A DNA stretch of 64,000 bases from Parageobacillus thermantarcticus (GTDB taxonomy: Bacteria > Bacillota > Bacilli > Bacillales > Anoxybacillaceae): assembly GCF_900111865.1 (NCBI RefSeq), contig NZ_FOJS01000008.1:1-64000 (forward strand), in the 5' to 3' direction. A program made the position numbers and the translations under genes. Below, one piece after another: positions 56,778 through 64,000 of this stretch; the stretch's first letter is position 1, and the number at the start of each line of letters is the position of its first letter. The notes beneath the pieces were generated by a model that was given only the letters and a program-made list of their open reading frames with translations, made no database searches and was not told the origin of the DNA.

Positions 56778-56804
56778 TATGTATGGAAGGAAAAACGAAT
56801 TTAT
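56778..56804 (-). promoter_or_regulatory. Likely sigma-E promoter of the spoIIIA operon
   Basis: The minus strand has GTCATA, 16 bases, CATACATA (56778-56785). This fits the sigma-E pattern ATA-N16-CATACAnT except for the last base. It lies about 30 bases upstream of the spoIIIAA start. Sigma-E control is known for this operon. Confidence 0.65.
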
Positions 56805-56843
56805 GACTTAAACGCCGTTGAGAATAAGAATGTGTCCTAAATT

Positions 56844-56956
56844 GGTCAAGTCCTGATTATTGTGTAAAATTTTGCTCTTGGTCTAGCGAATGTAAGTCTT
56901 GGGAAAATCAAACTGCTTTTTGCCGTTTCTTTTTACACAAAATTTCGGACTTAATC
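56844..56956. mobile_element. 113-bp mini-transposon (IS256-like MITE) with 8-bp target duplication
   Basis: Terminal inverted repeats of about 26 bp match at 20 positions: each has AAGTCC at positions 5-10 and TTGTGTAAAA at positions 17-26. Perfect direct repeats CCTAAATT flank it (56836-56843 and 56957-56964). On the minus strand the interior encodes KKQFDFPKTYIR and a stop at 56883-56885, then the repeat. This looks like the tail of a Mutator/IS256-type transposase gene, so the unit is an internal-deletion derivative. Family assignment is inference; repeats and duplication are seen directly. Confidence 0.8.
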
Positions 56957-57157
56957 CCTAAATTCCCAAACGAAAGCTCGTCCGTTAAAAGCAGGACGAT
57001 CATCATCGTGGGGATCATCACCGTAAAAAATGAGTTTGATGGCCAAATTGCACAGCTCGCTGCCGGCAATCACCTCATTCTTGCCATCACTAAAACAAAT
57101 GAAGCGTGTCCAACATGTTGCAAAATAGATGGTTAGTACAAACGTATGCCAGAACAA
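56951..57157 (-). pseudogene. Unrecognised frame cut by the mini-transposon
   Basis: A 68-codon minus-strand frame ends in DDPHDDDRPAFNGRAFVWEF and takes its stop codon from the mini-transposon end. I do not recognise it, and no ribosome site precedes the ATG. The plus strand of the same stretch (about 56969-57237) also reads openly apart from one stop at 57134 and a frameshift near 57203. Either strand may carry a decayed gene, or neither. Confidence 0.3.
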
Positions 57158-57287
57158 GAATTTTCAGAAGGGATTTTTTATGTGCGCAATGTGATTAAGA
57201 AGTGATAGATGAACTGATTGAGGAAATCGTTTCATAATGGAAATAAAGGCGGAGGATAAAATATAAAAAAATAAAGGGGTAGAAATC

Positions 57288-57491
57288 ATGGGGAAACTTT
57301 CTTTATTCGGGAAAATAACATTTTTGCTTGGGGGTGTATTTGCAGTTCTCGGAATTTTTGATCTATTTCACGTTTTTTCGCTGGCGGGAGAGACGTTGAC
57401 ATCGATGAATTACATCTTTATTGGCATCATGCTTATTAGCGCATCGCTTTTATACGAAAAGAAAAAAGTTAAACGGCAAAAAAGCGAATAG
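57288..57491 (+). CDS. Small two-helix membrane protein of unknown function
   Basis: This 67-residue protein has hydrophobic helices at about residues 10-32 and 38-55 (the latter MNYIFIGIMLISASLLY) and a basic tail EKKKVKRQKSE. GGGGT precedes ATG 57288. It occupies the place of yqhV between efp and spoIIIAA, but I see no convincing similarity to the DUF2619 family. No function can be assigned. Confidence 0.68.
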   Translation: MGKLSLFGKITFLLGGVFAVLGIFDLFHVFSLAGETLTSMNYIFIGIMLISASLLYEKKKVKRQKSE

Positions 57492-57534
57492 TTTGCCGAT
57501 TGATTCCTCCGCCACCGCCGAAAAGAAAAAAGTC

Positions 57535-57564
57535 AAAAAAGCCCCCGCGTCAAGCGCAAGGGGC
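57535..57564 (-). terminator. Terminator after efp
   Basis: The minus strand has a stem GCCCC...GGGGC with inner GCG/CGC pairing, followed by TTTTTTG. Confidence 0.8.
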
Positions 57565-57572
57565 AAACAACG

Positions 57573-58130
57573 TTAAGCACGGGAAACGTATGTGCCGTCC
57601 GCTGTGTTGATAATGAGCGTATCGCCTTCGTTGACAAAGAAAGGAACTTGAACGACAAGGCCGGTTTCCAACTTCGCCGGCTTTGATCCGCCAGAAGCAG
57701 TATCGCCTTTAATGCCAGGCTCTGTTTCTACCACTTTTAATTCAACGGTGTTTGGAAGTTCAACGCCAATTGTCTCTCCTTGATACATCATAATATAAAC
57801 TTCCATGTTTTCCTTCAAAAATTTTAATTCATATTCGATTTGCTGCGAAGAAAGTTCGATTTGCTCGTATGTTTCCATATCCATGAATACGTGTTGATCG
57901 CCGTTGGCGTATAAATATTGCATTTTGCGCGTATCGATTTGCGCGCGGTTTACTTTTTCGCCGGCGCGGAACGTTTTTTCTTGAATCGCGCCCGTGCGAA
58001 GGTTGCGAAGTTTTGAACGGACAAACGCCGCTCCTTTCCCAGGTTTGACGTGCTGGAATTCGATCACACGCCAAATATCGCCATCTACTTCAATCGTTAA
58101 TCCTGTACGAAAATCGTTTACTGAAATCAT
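57573..58130 (-). CDS. efp: Translation elongation factor P
   Basis: This 185-residue EF-P has three OB-like domains. The tip loop [14 protein letters not shown] carries Lys32, the residue modified with 5-aminopentanol in B. subtilis. The C-terminal signature is [20 protein letters not shown] relieves ribosome stalling on proline runs. It lies 26 bases after the aminopeptidase gene. Confidence 0.96.
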   Translation of the reverse strand: MISVNDFRTGLTIEVDGDIWRVIEFQHVKPGKGAAFVRSKLRNLRTGAIQEKTFRAGEKVNRAQIDTRKMQYLYANGDQHVFMDMETYEQIELSSQQIEYELKFLKENMEVYIMMYQGETIGVELPNTVELKVVETEPGIKGDTASGGSKPAKLETGLVVQVPFFVNEGDTLIINTADGTYVSRA

Positions 58131-58156
58131 CCGTTAAAATCCTCCCACACATGAGT

Positions 58157-59218
58157 TTATAAAATGATAAGTTCTTTTGGCGAATGAGTCAGCGCTTCAT
58201 TACCGTTTTCGGTGACAACCGTATCATCTTCAATGCGCACGCCGCCAAGCCCCGCTATGTAAATGCCCGGCTCCACAGTGACGACCATGCCCGGCTCTAG
58301 CACGACATCGGAACGGGCAGATAGCGTCGGTCCTTCGTGAATCTCCAATCCAATTCCATGACCGGTCGAATGCCCAAAATAATCTCCGTAGCCTTTTTCC
58401 GCAATGTAATCACGCGTAAGCGCATCCGCTTCCTTTCCAGTCATTCCCGGCTTAATCCCTTCCATGCCGCGCAATTGCGCCTCAAGCACAATGTTATAAA
58501 TCGTTTTCAACTCATCGCTAATTTCGCCAACCGCGACTGTTCTTGTAATGTCGGAACAATACCCTTTATAATACGCGCCAAAGTCAAGAGTGACGAGTTC
58601 CCCTTTTTCGATGACTTTATCGGTTGCCACTCCGTGCGGTAATGCGGAGCGATAACCAGATGCGACAATCGTATCAAACGAAGAAGAAGTCGCACCTTGT
58701 TTGCGCATAAAAAATTCTAACTCATTCGCGACTTCAATTTCTTTTACGCCTGGGCGGATAAAAGAAAGAATATGCTCAAACGCCGCATCCGCAATTGCCG
58801 CCGCTTCCTTTAATATCTTAATCTCTGATTCCGACTTAATCAAGCGTAACTTTTCAACAACGTGCGAAGTTGGGACGAGTTTAGCGCCAACCGCTTTTTC
58901 ATATGATTTGAACATCGCGTAAGAAACATGTTCTTGCTCAAAGCCAAGCTTTTGAATGTTGAGGCGGGCAACTTGCTTTGCGACTTCTTCGACGATCGAT
59001 CCCGTATGTTTAACAATTTCAAAGCCTTGCACTTGTTTGGACGCCTGTTCAACGTATCGGAAATCCGTAATAAATACCGCTTTGTCTTGGCTGATGACAG
59101 CAACGCCCGCTGTTCCTGTAAAACCAGTGATGTAGCGGCGGTTATACGGATTTGTTACAAGCATTCCGTCAATGTCATGTTCAGCAAACAACGCACGTAA
59201 TTTTTCTAATTTTTTCAT
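58157..59218 (-). CDS. yqhT: Xaa-Pro peptidase (M24 family, YqhT)
   Basis: This 353-residue pita-bread metallopeptidase shows all five metal ligands: Asp pair in LDFGAYYKGYCSDITRTV, His in GHSTGHGIGLEIHE, Glu in TVEPGIYI and Glu in VRIEDDTVV. An N-terminal creatinase-type domain precedes (residues 1-125). It cleaves N-terminal X-Pro bonds or X-Pro dipeptides. ATG 59218 overlaps the aroQ stop as TAATG. Confidence 0.92.
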   Translation of the reverse strand: MKKLEKLRALFAEHDIDGMLVTNPYNRRYITGFTGTAGVAVISQDKAVFITDFRYVEQASKQVQGFEIVKHTGSIVEEVAKQVARLNIQKLGFEQEHVSYAMFKSYEKAVGAKLVPTSHVVEKLRLIKSESEIKILKEAAAIADAAFEHILSFIRPGVKEIEVANELEFFMRKQGATSSSFDTIVASGYRSALPHGVATDKVIEKGELVTLDFGAYYKGYCSDITRTVAVGEISDELKTIYNIVLEAQLRGMEGIKPGMTGKEADALTRDYIAEKGYGDYFGHSTGHGIGLEIHEGPTLSARSDVVLEPGMVVTVEPGIYIAGLGGVRIEDDTVVTENGNEALTHSPKELIIL

Positions 59219-59664
59219 TATTTATCTCCTCTTCCCTTTATTTCTAGTAACGCTAAAATGGCTAGTCGGTACCCTGCTAGCCCAAATCCAACAATTTGCC
59301 CGGCAACAACCGGGGCGAGGACAGACTGATGGCGAAACGGCTCGCGCGCGTGAATATTGGAAATATGTACTTCCACCACTGGGACGCTAACGCTGGCGAT
59401 CGCGTCGCGAATCGCATAGCTGTAATGGGTAAACGCACCGGCATTTAAAATGATTCCGTCATATTTTCCTTCCGCCTCGTGAATGCGGTCAATAATCGCC
59501 CCTTCATGATTGCTTTGAAAGCACGTTAACGCTGCGCCGCGCTCATTGGCAAACGATATTAACTCCTGTTCTAAGTGATGGAGCGTTGTGCTTCCGTAAA
59601 TGTGCGGTTCCCGCTTGCCAAGAAGGTTCAAGTTCGGACCGTTAATGAGAAGAAGATGCGCCAT
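59218..59664 (-). CDS. aroQ: Type II 3-dehydroquinate dehydratase
   Basis: This 148-residue dodecameric dehydratase of the shikimate pathway shows [50 protein letters not shown] and [18 protein letters not shown]. The catalytic Tyr is in PHIYG and the His in VEVHISN. ATG 59664 has GAAGGGG 8 bases upstream. Confidence 0.94.
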   Translation of the reverse strand: MAHLLLINGPNLNLLGKREPHIYGSTTLHHLEQELISFANERGAALTCFQSNHEGAIIDRIHEAEGKYDGIILNAGAFTHYSYAIRDAIASVSVPVVEVHISNIHAREPFRHQSVLAPVVAGQIVGFGLAGYRLAILALLEIKGRGDK

Positions 59665-59739
59665 GTTCATAACCCCTTCAATCAATCGAAAAAATATTTA
59701 AACATTCATTATTTTACCATAAAAGCGCACCGCCTCCCA

Positions 59740-60252
59740 CTACTTATTTGCCTCCGGCGATTGCGTTTGCCTGTTCATTTCTTGCGTTTCAAATGAAATC
59801 GAATATCCGATGAAAACCCCATATAAAACGTATAAGCAAAGCGTCGTAATAATCGTATTCCGTTCTAACTGCGCAACGGCTTCCAAGTTCGGAAAAAGCG
59901 GATTTAACCCATAAAATACAGCAAGCCATAAAACAAAACCGTACAAAACTCCTGCCCACATTCCTTTTATTTGTCTTAATACAACATAATAAATAAGGGC
60001 AACTAATATAGATAATAATCCGATGAGAAAAATGGCGATGTAATTTCCAAGCTTTCCGTATTTCCAGTCACCCGCAACCCATGGAAGCAAAATCATATTT
60101 GGGCTGATTTCCGTAAAATGAAAAAAGTAGGCTAAATATCCTAATAGACTCCAAAACACTCCGCCGATAAATCCGATAATCATGACTTTCATTAGAAGAG
60201 ACATCGGACGTTCCCTCTTATTTTGCTCAAATTGCGCCTGATTTTCCGCCAT
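59740..60252 (-). CDS. yqhR: YqhR-family membrane protein
   Basis: This 170-residue protein has four predicted membrane helices (for example VMIIGFIGGVFWSLLGYLAY and YIAIFLIGLLSILVALIYYV). Function unknown. ATG 60252 is 9 bases from GGAGGTG; the GTG at 60264 overlaps that site. It is the first gene before aroQ, with a 75-base gap. Confidence 0.85.
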   Translation of the reverse strand: MAENQAQFEQNKRERPMSLLMKVMIIGFIGGVFWSLLGYLAYFFHFTEISPNMILLPWVAGDWKYGKLGNYIAIFLIGLLSILVALIYYVVLRQIKGMWAGVLYGFVLWLAVFYGLNPLFPNLEAVAQLERNTIITTLCLYVLYGVFIGYSISFETQEMNRQTQSPEANK

Positions 60253-60441
60253 GTTGCTTTGCACCTCCCTGTTAGGTAGTAGTATGACCGATCATAAACT
60301 GAATATAACGATAAAAAGCGCAATATTATATGTGTAAACGTTGAAATTTTTGGAAACAATAATTACCGCACCAATCTAGAGGTTTCTAGACGATTCTTGT
60401 AGAATAAAATTAGATAAAGAAAAAATAGGTTGGTGTCAACA

Positions 60442-61383
60442 ATGAAAAACGAAACAAAACCAATGTACGGCGGCCAGGCAGTGGTAGAAGGGGTTATGTT
60501 TGCCGGAAAAGCGCATTCTGTCACGGCGATTCGCCGCAAAGACCGTTCCATTGAATACTTTCGTTTGCCGCGCCAAACGAATCCGACGCTTGCGTTTCTC
60601 AAAAAAATTCCGTTTATTCGCGGAATTGTTGCGATGATCGAAGCGAGCGCAAACGGCGCAAAACATTTGCAGTTTGCCAGCGAGCGTTATGAACTGGATG
60701 AAAATGAAGAAGCTCCGCAAGAAACAAAAACGAAGCCGTCAAAACTTTCCCTCGTTCTTGGCGTCGCGGTTGTCGGCGTGCTGTCGTTTTTGTTCGCCAA
60801 AACGATTTTTACGCTCGTTCCCGTATTTTTAGCAGCATCTTTAAAACCGCTGTTTCCTACAAAAATGGCGCAAATTTTCGTAGAAGGAATATTTAAGCTC
60901 GTTTTGCTTCTAGCTTATATTTACTTTATTTCTTTAACCCCAATCATCAAACGCGTCTTTCAATATCATGGCGCGGAACACAAAGTGATCAACGCGTTTG
61001 AAGCGGGACTGCCGCTCACCGTAGAGAACGTCCAGCGCTCATCCCGGCTTCACTACCGCTGCGGCAGCAGCTTTATCTTATTTACTGTCATCGTCGGCGT
61101 ATTTGTGTATATGTTTGTTCCAACAGATCCTCTTTGGTTAAGAGTAGTCAACCGGCTCGCTCTCATCCCGGTTGTGCTCGGTATTTCGTTTGAGGTGTTG
61201 CAGTTTACGAATAAATTGCGTGATATCCCTGTTTTGCGCTGGCTTGGCTACCCTGGTTTATGGTTGCAGCTTCTCACCACAAAAGAGCCGACCGATGACC
61301 AAGTCGAAGTGGCAATTGCTTCCTTTCAAGAGCTGCTCCGTTTAGAGGAAAACGTGGAAAGCGAAACAAAAGCAGTTCAGTAA
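60442..61383 (+). CDS. yqhQ: YqhQ-family (DUF1385) membrane protein
   Basis: This 313-residue protein starts MKNETKPMYGGQAVVEGVMF, the DUF1385 signature. It contains four or so membrane helices and the conserved QYHGAEHKVINAFE and HYRCGSSFI segments. The function is unknown. ATG 60442 follows AGGTTGGTG. It is divergent from yqhR; the 189 bases between hold both promoters, and I see no sure elements. Confidence 0.87.
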   Translation: MKNETKPMYGGQAVVEGVMFAGKAHSVTAIRRKDRSIEYFRLPRQTNPTLAFLKKIPFIRGIVAMIEASANGAKHLQFASERYELDENEEAPQETKTKPSKLSLVLGVAVVGVLSFLFAKTIFTLVPVFLAASLKPLFPTKMAQIFVEGIFKLVLLLAYIYFISLTPIIKRVFQYHGAEHKVINAFEAGLPLTVENVQRSSRLHYRCGSSFILFTVIVGVFVYMFVPTDPLWLRVVNRLALIPVVLGISFEVLQFTNKLRDIPVLRWLGYPGLWLQLLTTKEPTDDQVEVAIASFQELLRLEENVESETKAVQ

Positions 61384-61404
61384 CGATATAAGGGGGTGGA
61401 TTTA

Positions 61405-61770
61405 TTGCGGCGCGGTTCCATTCATCCGCTTGTCGGGATTGCTCTTTTTTTCGGAGCGTTCGGTCTCGTATACACCATTTTTAAACAGCCGATCGTTCTG
61501 TTTCGAAACGTGATGTTCATCGTTCTTGTGATCGCGGCGATCTATGTGTTTTACCATTTCATTTACAAACGGCGTATCAATAAAGATCATACCGCTTATT
61601 TAAAAGCGGTTCGCCAATCGAAAAAACTCCATCCCCAAGCGGTTCGAAAACAAAAAGCAAAAAGCGCGGCTCCGAAAATGAAACGCCTGCCAAAAAAACG
61701 GACGACAACGACTCATTTAACCGTCATCGAAGGAAAAAAAGGCAAAAAAAAGAATCGAGCGTCTTTTTAG
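61405..61770 (+). CDS. yqhP: YqhP-like membrane protein
   Basis: This 121-residue protein has two N-terminal helices (VGIALFFGAFGLVYTIF and NVMFIVLVIAAIYVFYHFIY) and a very basic tail rich in Lys. Function unknown. TTG 61405 is 8 bases from AAGGGGG and gives MRRGSIHPLVG; GTG 61396 lies inside that site. It follows yqhQ by 21 bases. Confidence 0.82.
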   Translation: MRRGSIHPLVGIALFFGAFGLVYTIFKQPIVLFRNVMFIVLVIAAIYVFYHFIYKRRINKDHTAYLKAVRQSKKLHPQAVRKQKAKSAAPKMKRLPKKRTTTTHLTVIEGKKGKKKNRASF

Positions 61771-61782
61771 CTTGATTCTTTT
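61747..61782 (+). terminator. Terminator after yqhP
   Basis: A 13-bp stem AAAAGAATCGAGC/GCTTGATTCTTTT with one G-T pair and a 9-base loop is followed by ATTTTTG. The 61783-61936 stretch shows nothing else. Confidence 0.85.
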
Positions 61783-61936
61783 ATTTTTGCTGTGCGATTT
61801 CCATCGCATCATAGCAAATTTAAGGTCTAAAAATTGTATAAAAAACGTCAATCATCGAATAGAGAAAAAATTTTTGCACAATAATTAGGTGATGCAAGCG
61901 ATCCAGCAAGCAATCAAGTTTTCACACTCCGCCTTT

Positions 61937-62821
61937 TTAATACGTCCATTTTTTTAAAAATTGTTCGGTTTTTTCTCTTCCGTATTGAATCAAGCGGTCT
62001 CTAGTTTCTGGAGTGAGGGAAAATTCGGTGAAAAAAACATTTTCGACAGGAAGAAACACAATATCTTTTTCGTGACGCCGGGAAATATAGCGGGCGTCGT
62101 GCGCTTCTTTCATAGCGCTAAAAAGCGCTTCAAACAATTGAATGGCATTGTTAATTTTTCGCTTTGGTCTTCCTGCGGGCTTCACACTTAACTGTATGCC
62201 AAGCACAGGTCTTTTTTTCACCCGTTTTTCCTCATCAAACAAAAAAAGCGGAAAATTGCTGAGCACGCCGCCATCTACGACGATGCATCCTCCTTCTTTC
62301 GTCTGCAATTTTACTGGTTCAAAAAAATACGGGATGCTAATGCTCATTCGCACCGCCTTTGCCACGGAAAACGCCGCCGGATTCATTCCGTATTGCGGCA
62401 AATCATCGGGCAAAATAAGCATTCTTCCGTTCGTGACATCTGACGCAACGATAGATAAACTTTCCTTCGGCAAATCGCCAAACGTTTTGACTCCGCGCGC
62501 CGCCAACGCCTCCTTTACCCACTGTTCAAACGCATCTCCTTTATAAAGCCCCATCCGCCAATAAATACGCAACCATTTCCATAGCGGAAACGGAAAAAGG
62601 CATTTTCGCTCATCAAGAAAATGCTTGAGTTCCAATTCGTCAAGCAAATCGATCATTTCCTTGCTTGTATATCCGGCAGCAATCAACGCGGCAACGAGCG
62701 ATCCCGCACTCGTCCCGGCAAGCCGCCTCCAGCGGAGCCCTTTTGCTTCAATTGCCGCATATGCGCCAATAAGGGCAAAACCTTTGATCCCACCGCCGGA
62801 AAATACGATGTCAATGTCCAT
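61937..62821 (-). CDS. yqhO: Patatin-like phospholipase (YqhO)
   Basis: This 294-residue patatin-fold hydrolase has the oxyanion motif FSGGGIKGFALIGAY at the N-terminus, the serine motif GTSAGSLVAAL (Ser about 41) and the catalytic Asp in VVDGGVLSNFP. Family members deacylate lipids; the substrate here is unknown and there is no signal peptide. ATG 62821 follows GGGAGGAGG. Confidence 0.9.
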   Translation of the reverse strand: MDIDIVFSGGGIKGFALIGAYAAIEAKGLRWRRLAGTSAGSLVAALIAAGYTSKEMIDLLDELELKHFLDERKCLFPFPLWKWLRIYWRMGLYKGDAFEQWVKEALAARGVKTFGDLPKESLSIVASDVTNGRMLILPDDLPQYGMNPAAFSVAKAVRMSISIPYFFEPVKLQTKEGGCIVVDGGVLSNFPLFLFDEEKRVKKRPVLGIQLSVKPAGRPKRKINNAIQLFEALFSAMKEAHDARYISRRHEKDIVFLPVENVFFTEFSLTPETRDRLIQYGREKTEQFLKKWTY

Positions 62822-62910
62822 ACCTCCTCCCCCTTACTTGCCGTTTGTATATATGTAAGAGGGAAAAGCGCGATTTAGTACACCGTTAACAAATTCAGTA
62901 AAAAATATGG

Positions 62911-63016
62911 ATGAAGCTTGAAACTTTGTGTAAAAAGGCACAATGTGGATATATTTTTTCAGAAAGCTAAATTGGCTGACTGGAAGTGGATTTTACACAA
63001 CATTGAAGCTTGAACG
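62911..63016. mobile_element. Second mini-transposon-like unit, about 105 bp
   Basis: Facing ends carry AAGCTTGAAACTTTGTGTAAAA (shown here as two parts AAGCTT and TTGTGTAAAA) and a near copy with one base fewer. The layout AAG-box then TTGTGTAAAA resembles the element at 56844-56956, though the AAG-box differs. A direct repeat TGAAGCTTGAA at 62912-62922 and 63004-63014 could be part of the ends or a target duplication. The interior is A/T-rich and non-coding. The rest of the 62822-63131 gap holds only the mntR terminator. Confidence 0.5.
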
Positions 63017-63107
63017 ATTGGTGAGAGGGTGTCCCTCTTTTCCGTTCGTCACTCGCTCTCATCCCCATAGCGGAAAACTAGGAAGGAGCCCGTTCGCATT
63101 TATATAA

Positions 63108-63138
63108 AAATAAAAAAGAGTAAGACTTGCCTTACTCT
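63108..63138 (-). terminator. Terminator after mntR
   Basis: The minus strand has AGAGTAAG/CTTACTCT around a 6-base loop, followed by TTTTTATTTTTA. It overlaps the mntR stop codon. Confidence 0.88.
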
Positions 63139-63560
63139 TCTGCTTGTTCGTTCCGTTTTTGAATGTTGCGAAGCATCTCAATGCGCTTTGGATCCTCTTG
63201 GAAATATTGCACTAAATCGCCGATGCGGTCAATCGCGTTCCAACTTAAATGATGTTCAATTCCTTCGACGTCATGATAAATATTTTCCTCATCGACGCCG
63301 ATAATGCGCATAAATTGTTCTAGCAATTCATGGCGGTATACAAGCCTTTTGCCGATTTTTTTCCCTTTCGCTGTCAACACTAAACCGCGATATTTTTCGT
63401 AGACTAAATATTCGTCCTTGTCCAATTTTTGCACCATTTTCGTCACAGAGGAGGGATGTACGGACAATGCCTCAGCAATATCGGACACTCGGGCATATCC
63501 TTTCTCTTCGATTAAAATATAAATTTGTTCGATATAATCTTCCATGCTTGGTGTTGGCAA
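63132..63560 (-). CDS. mntR: Manganese-responsive repressor MntR
   Basis: This 142-residue DtxR-family repressor shuts off manganese importers when Mn(II) is high. The winged-helix region is [19 protein letters not shown]. Metal ligands are all present: Asp8 and Glu11 in MEDYIEQ, His77, Glu99, Glu102 and His103 (VEGIEHHL). The start is TTG 63560 after GGGAGGGGG. The sequence closely matches B. subtilis MntR. Confidence 0.95.
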   Translation of the reverse strand: MPTPSMEDYIEQIYILIEEKGYARVSDIAEALSVHPSSVTKMVQKLDKDEYLVYEKYRGLVLTAKGKKIGKRLVYRHELLEQFMRIIGVDEENIYHDVEGIEHHLSWNAIDRIGDLVQYFQEDPKRIEMLRNIQKRNEQAEE

Positions 63561-63645
63561 TTTTTGTCCCCCTCCCGTAAAGCCGTTGTAAAGAAAAAAA
63601 TAACAATCAGTATCATTATATCATGAGAATTTGAAATGGCAAGAA

Positions 63646-64000
63646 TTACGTAAAATATTGCACCACCGCTCCCGGAAAAAATTCGACGATATAGCGGCGC
63701 ATTGTCATCTCGAGCCGTTTTGCGTCGTCATCCGGATACACGTATTTGCCGATTCCGTATCGTCCCCATTTATACTTGCGTTTGCTTTCGTCAAGATCAA
63801 GCTTTGTTTTTGGATAACGTTTTTGTATCACTTTTTTTGCCGGCTTTGTGAATCGGTGTTGAATCAGTTCAAATGTCAAATTCGACAGATCCATTCCTTC
63901 TAGCCGCTCGTACAGCTGTTCAAACAGTTCGAAATACCCTTCTTCCCAGCCTTCATGCATATAAATCGGCGCGACAACAAACCCAAGCGGATATCCTGCG
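63646..64000 (-). CDS. splB: Spore photoproduct lyase, C-terminal part
   Basis: The frame is open to the window edge: upstream of ATG 63960 it reads AGYPLGFVVAPIY in frame, so the gene is cut by the window, not short. The tail KRKYKWGRYGIGKYVYPDDD and a late RRYIVEFFP segment match the end of SplB. SplB is a radical-SAM enzyme that repairs spore photoproduct thymine dimers during germination; the CxxxCxxC motif would lie outside. Confidence 0.88.
   Translation of the reverse strand, partial: AGYPLGFVVAPIYMHEGWEEGYFELFEQLYERLEGMDLSNLTFELIQHRFTKPAKKVIQKRYPKTKLDLDESKRKYKWGRYGIGKYVYPDDDAKRLEMTMRRYIVEFFPGAVVQYFT

Noticed and set aside
57146-57237. Short plus-strand frame MPEQEFSEGIFYVRNVIKK plus a shifted continuation
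   Set aside because: It has a stop, a frameshift and no ribosome site; recorded only as part of the decayed region.
57288-57491. Naming this gene yqhV by position
   Set aside because: The sequence and length do not resemble the YqhV/DUF2619 pattern I know, so position alone is not enough.

Overview
The window looks like chromosome of a thermophilic, spore-forming Bacillaceae, most like Geobacillus or Parageobacillus. Gene order follows the Bacillus subtilis yqj-bkd-spo0A-yqh arc closely: namA, rnz, zwf and gnd; the bkd operon; spo0A-spoIVB-recN-ahrC-yqxC-dxs-ispA-xseBA-folD-nusB; yqhY-accCB-spoIIIA; efp-aroQ-yqhRQPO-mntR. Methylmalonyl-CoA mutase genes and the mobile-element traces also fit a thermophilic relative. 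The genus is inferred from gene content and protein similarity as I remember it, not from a search.

Layout. 1-320: the 5' end of a TnpB (IS200/IS605-type) gene and its element end, abutting the start of a CDGSH iron-sulfur gene. 0.3-9.6 kb: yqzH, yqjQ, yqjP, a proline T-box with proI, namA, rnz, zwf, a cyclase-family hydrolase and gndA. 9.6-11.6 kb: an accessory patch with a His/Tyr-rich 58-residue protein under a sporulation-type promoter, a MntA/HepT toxin-antitoxin pair and a solitary CheW. 11.7-25.4 kb: an M20 peptidase, acyl-CoA carboxylase beta and methylmalonyl-CoA epimerase, Prli42, an L,D-transpeptidase, YqjA, an ArtPQR-type amino-acid ABC transporter, bacilliredoxin BrxB, then MeaB and both methylmalonyl-CoA mutase subunits.

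25.4-36 kb: a Uma2 remnant, the complete branched-chain 2-oxoacid operon ptb-bcd-buk-lpdV-bkdAA-bkdAB-bkdB, a consensus sigma-54 promoter and its activator bkdR. Isoleucine and valine breakdown by Bkd would supply propionyl-CoA or methylmalonyl-CoA to the carboxylase, epimerase and mutase encoded nearby, ending in succinyl-CoA. 36-51 kb: glpQ, the sporulation master regulator spo0A with a sigma-H/0A-box promoter, spoIVB, and housekeeping genes for DNA repair, arginine control, isoprenoids, folate, antitermination and fatty-acid initiation.

51.6-56.8 kb: the eight-gene spoIIIA operon of the forespore-mother cell channel behind a likely sigma-E promoter. 56.8-64 kb: two tiny transposon derivatives with matching terminal architecture, an unknown two-helix membrane protein, efp, pepQ-like, aroQ, yqhR, yqhQ, yqhP, a patatin-like phospholipase, mntR and the 3' part of splB. 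I see no rRNA, tRNA, CRISPR or prophage. No wholly new multi-gene system is evident. The best leads are the short His/Tyr-rich gene, the 113-bp mini-transposon with an 8-bp target duplication, the bkd control region, and a possible ATT start codon in spoIIIAD.
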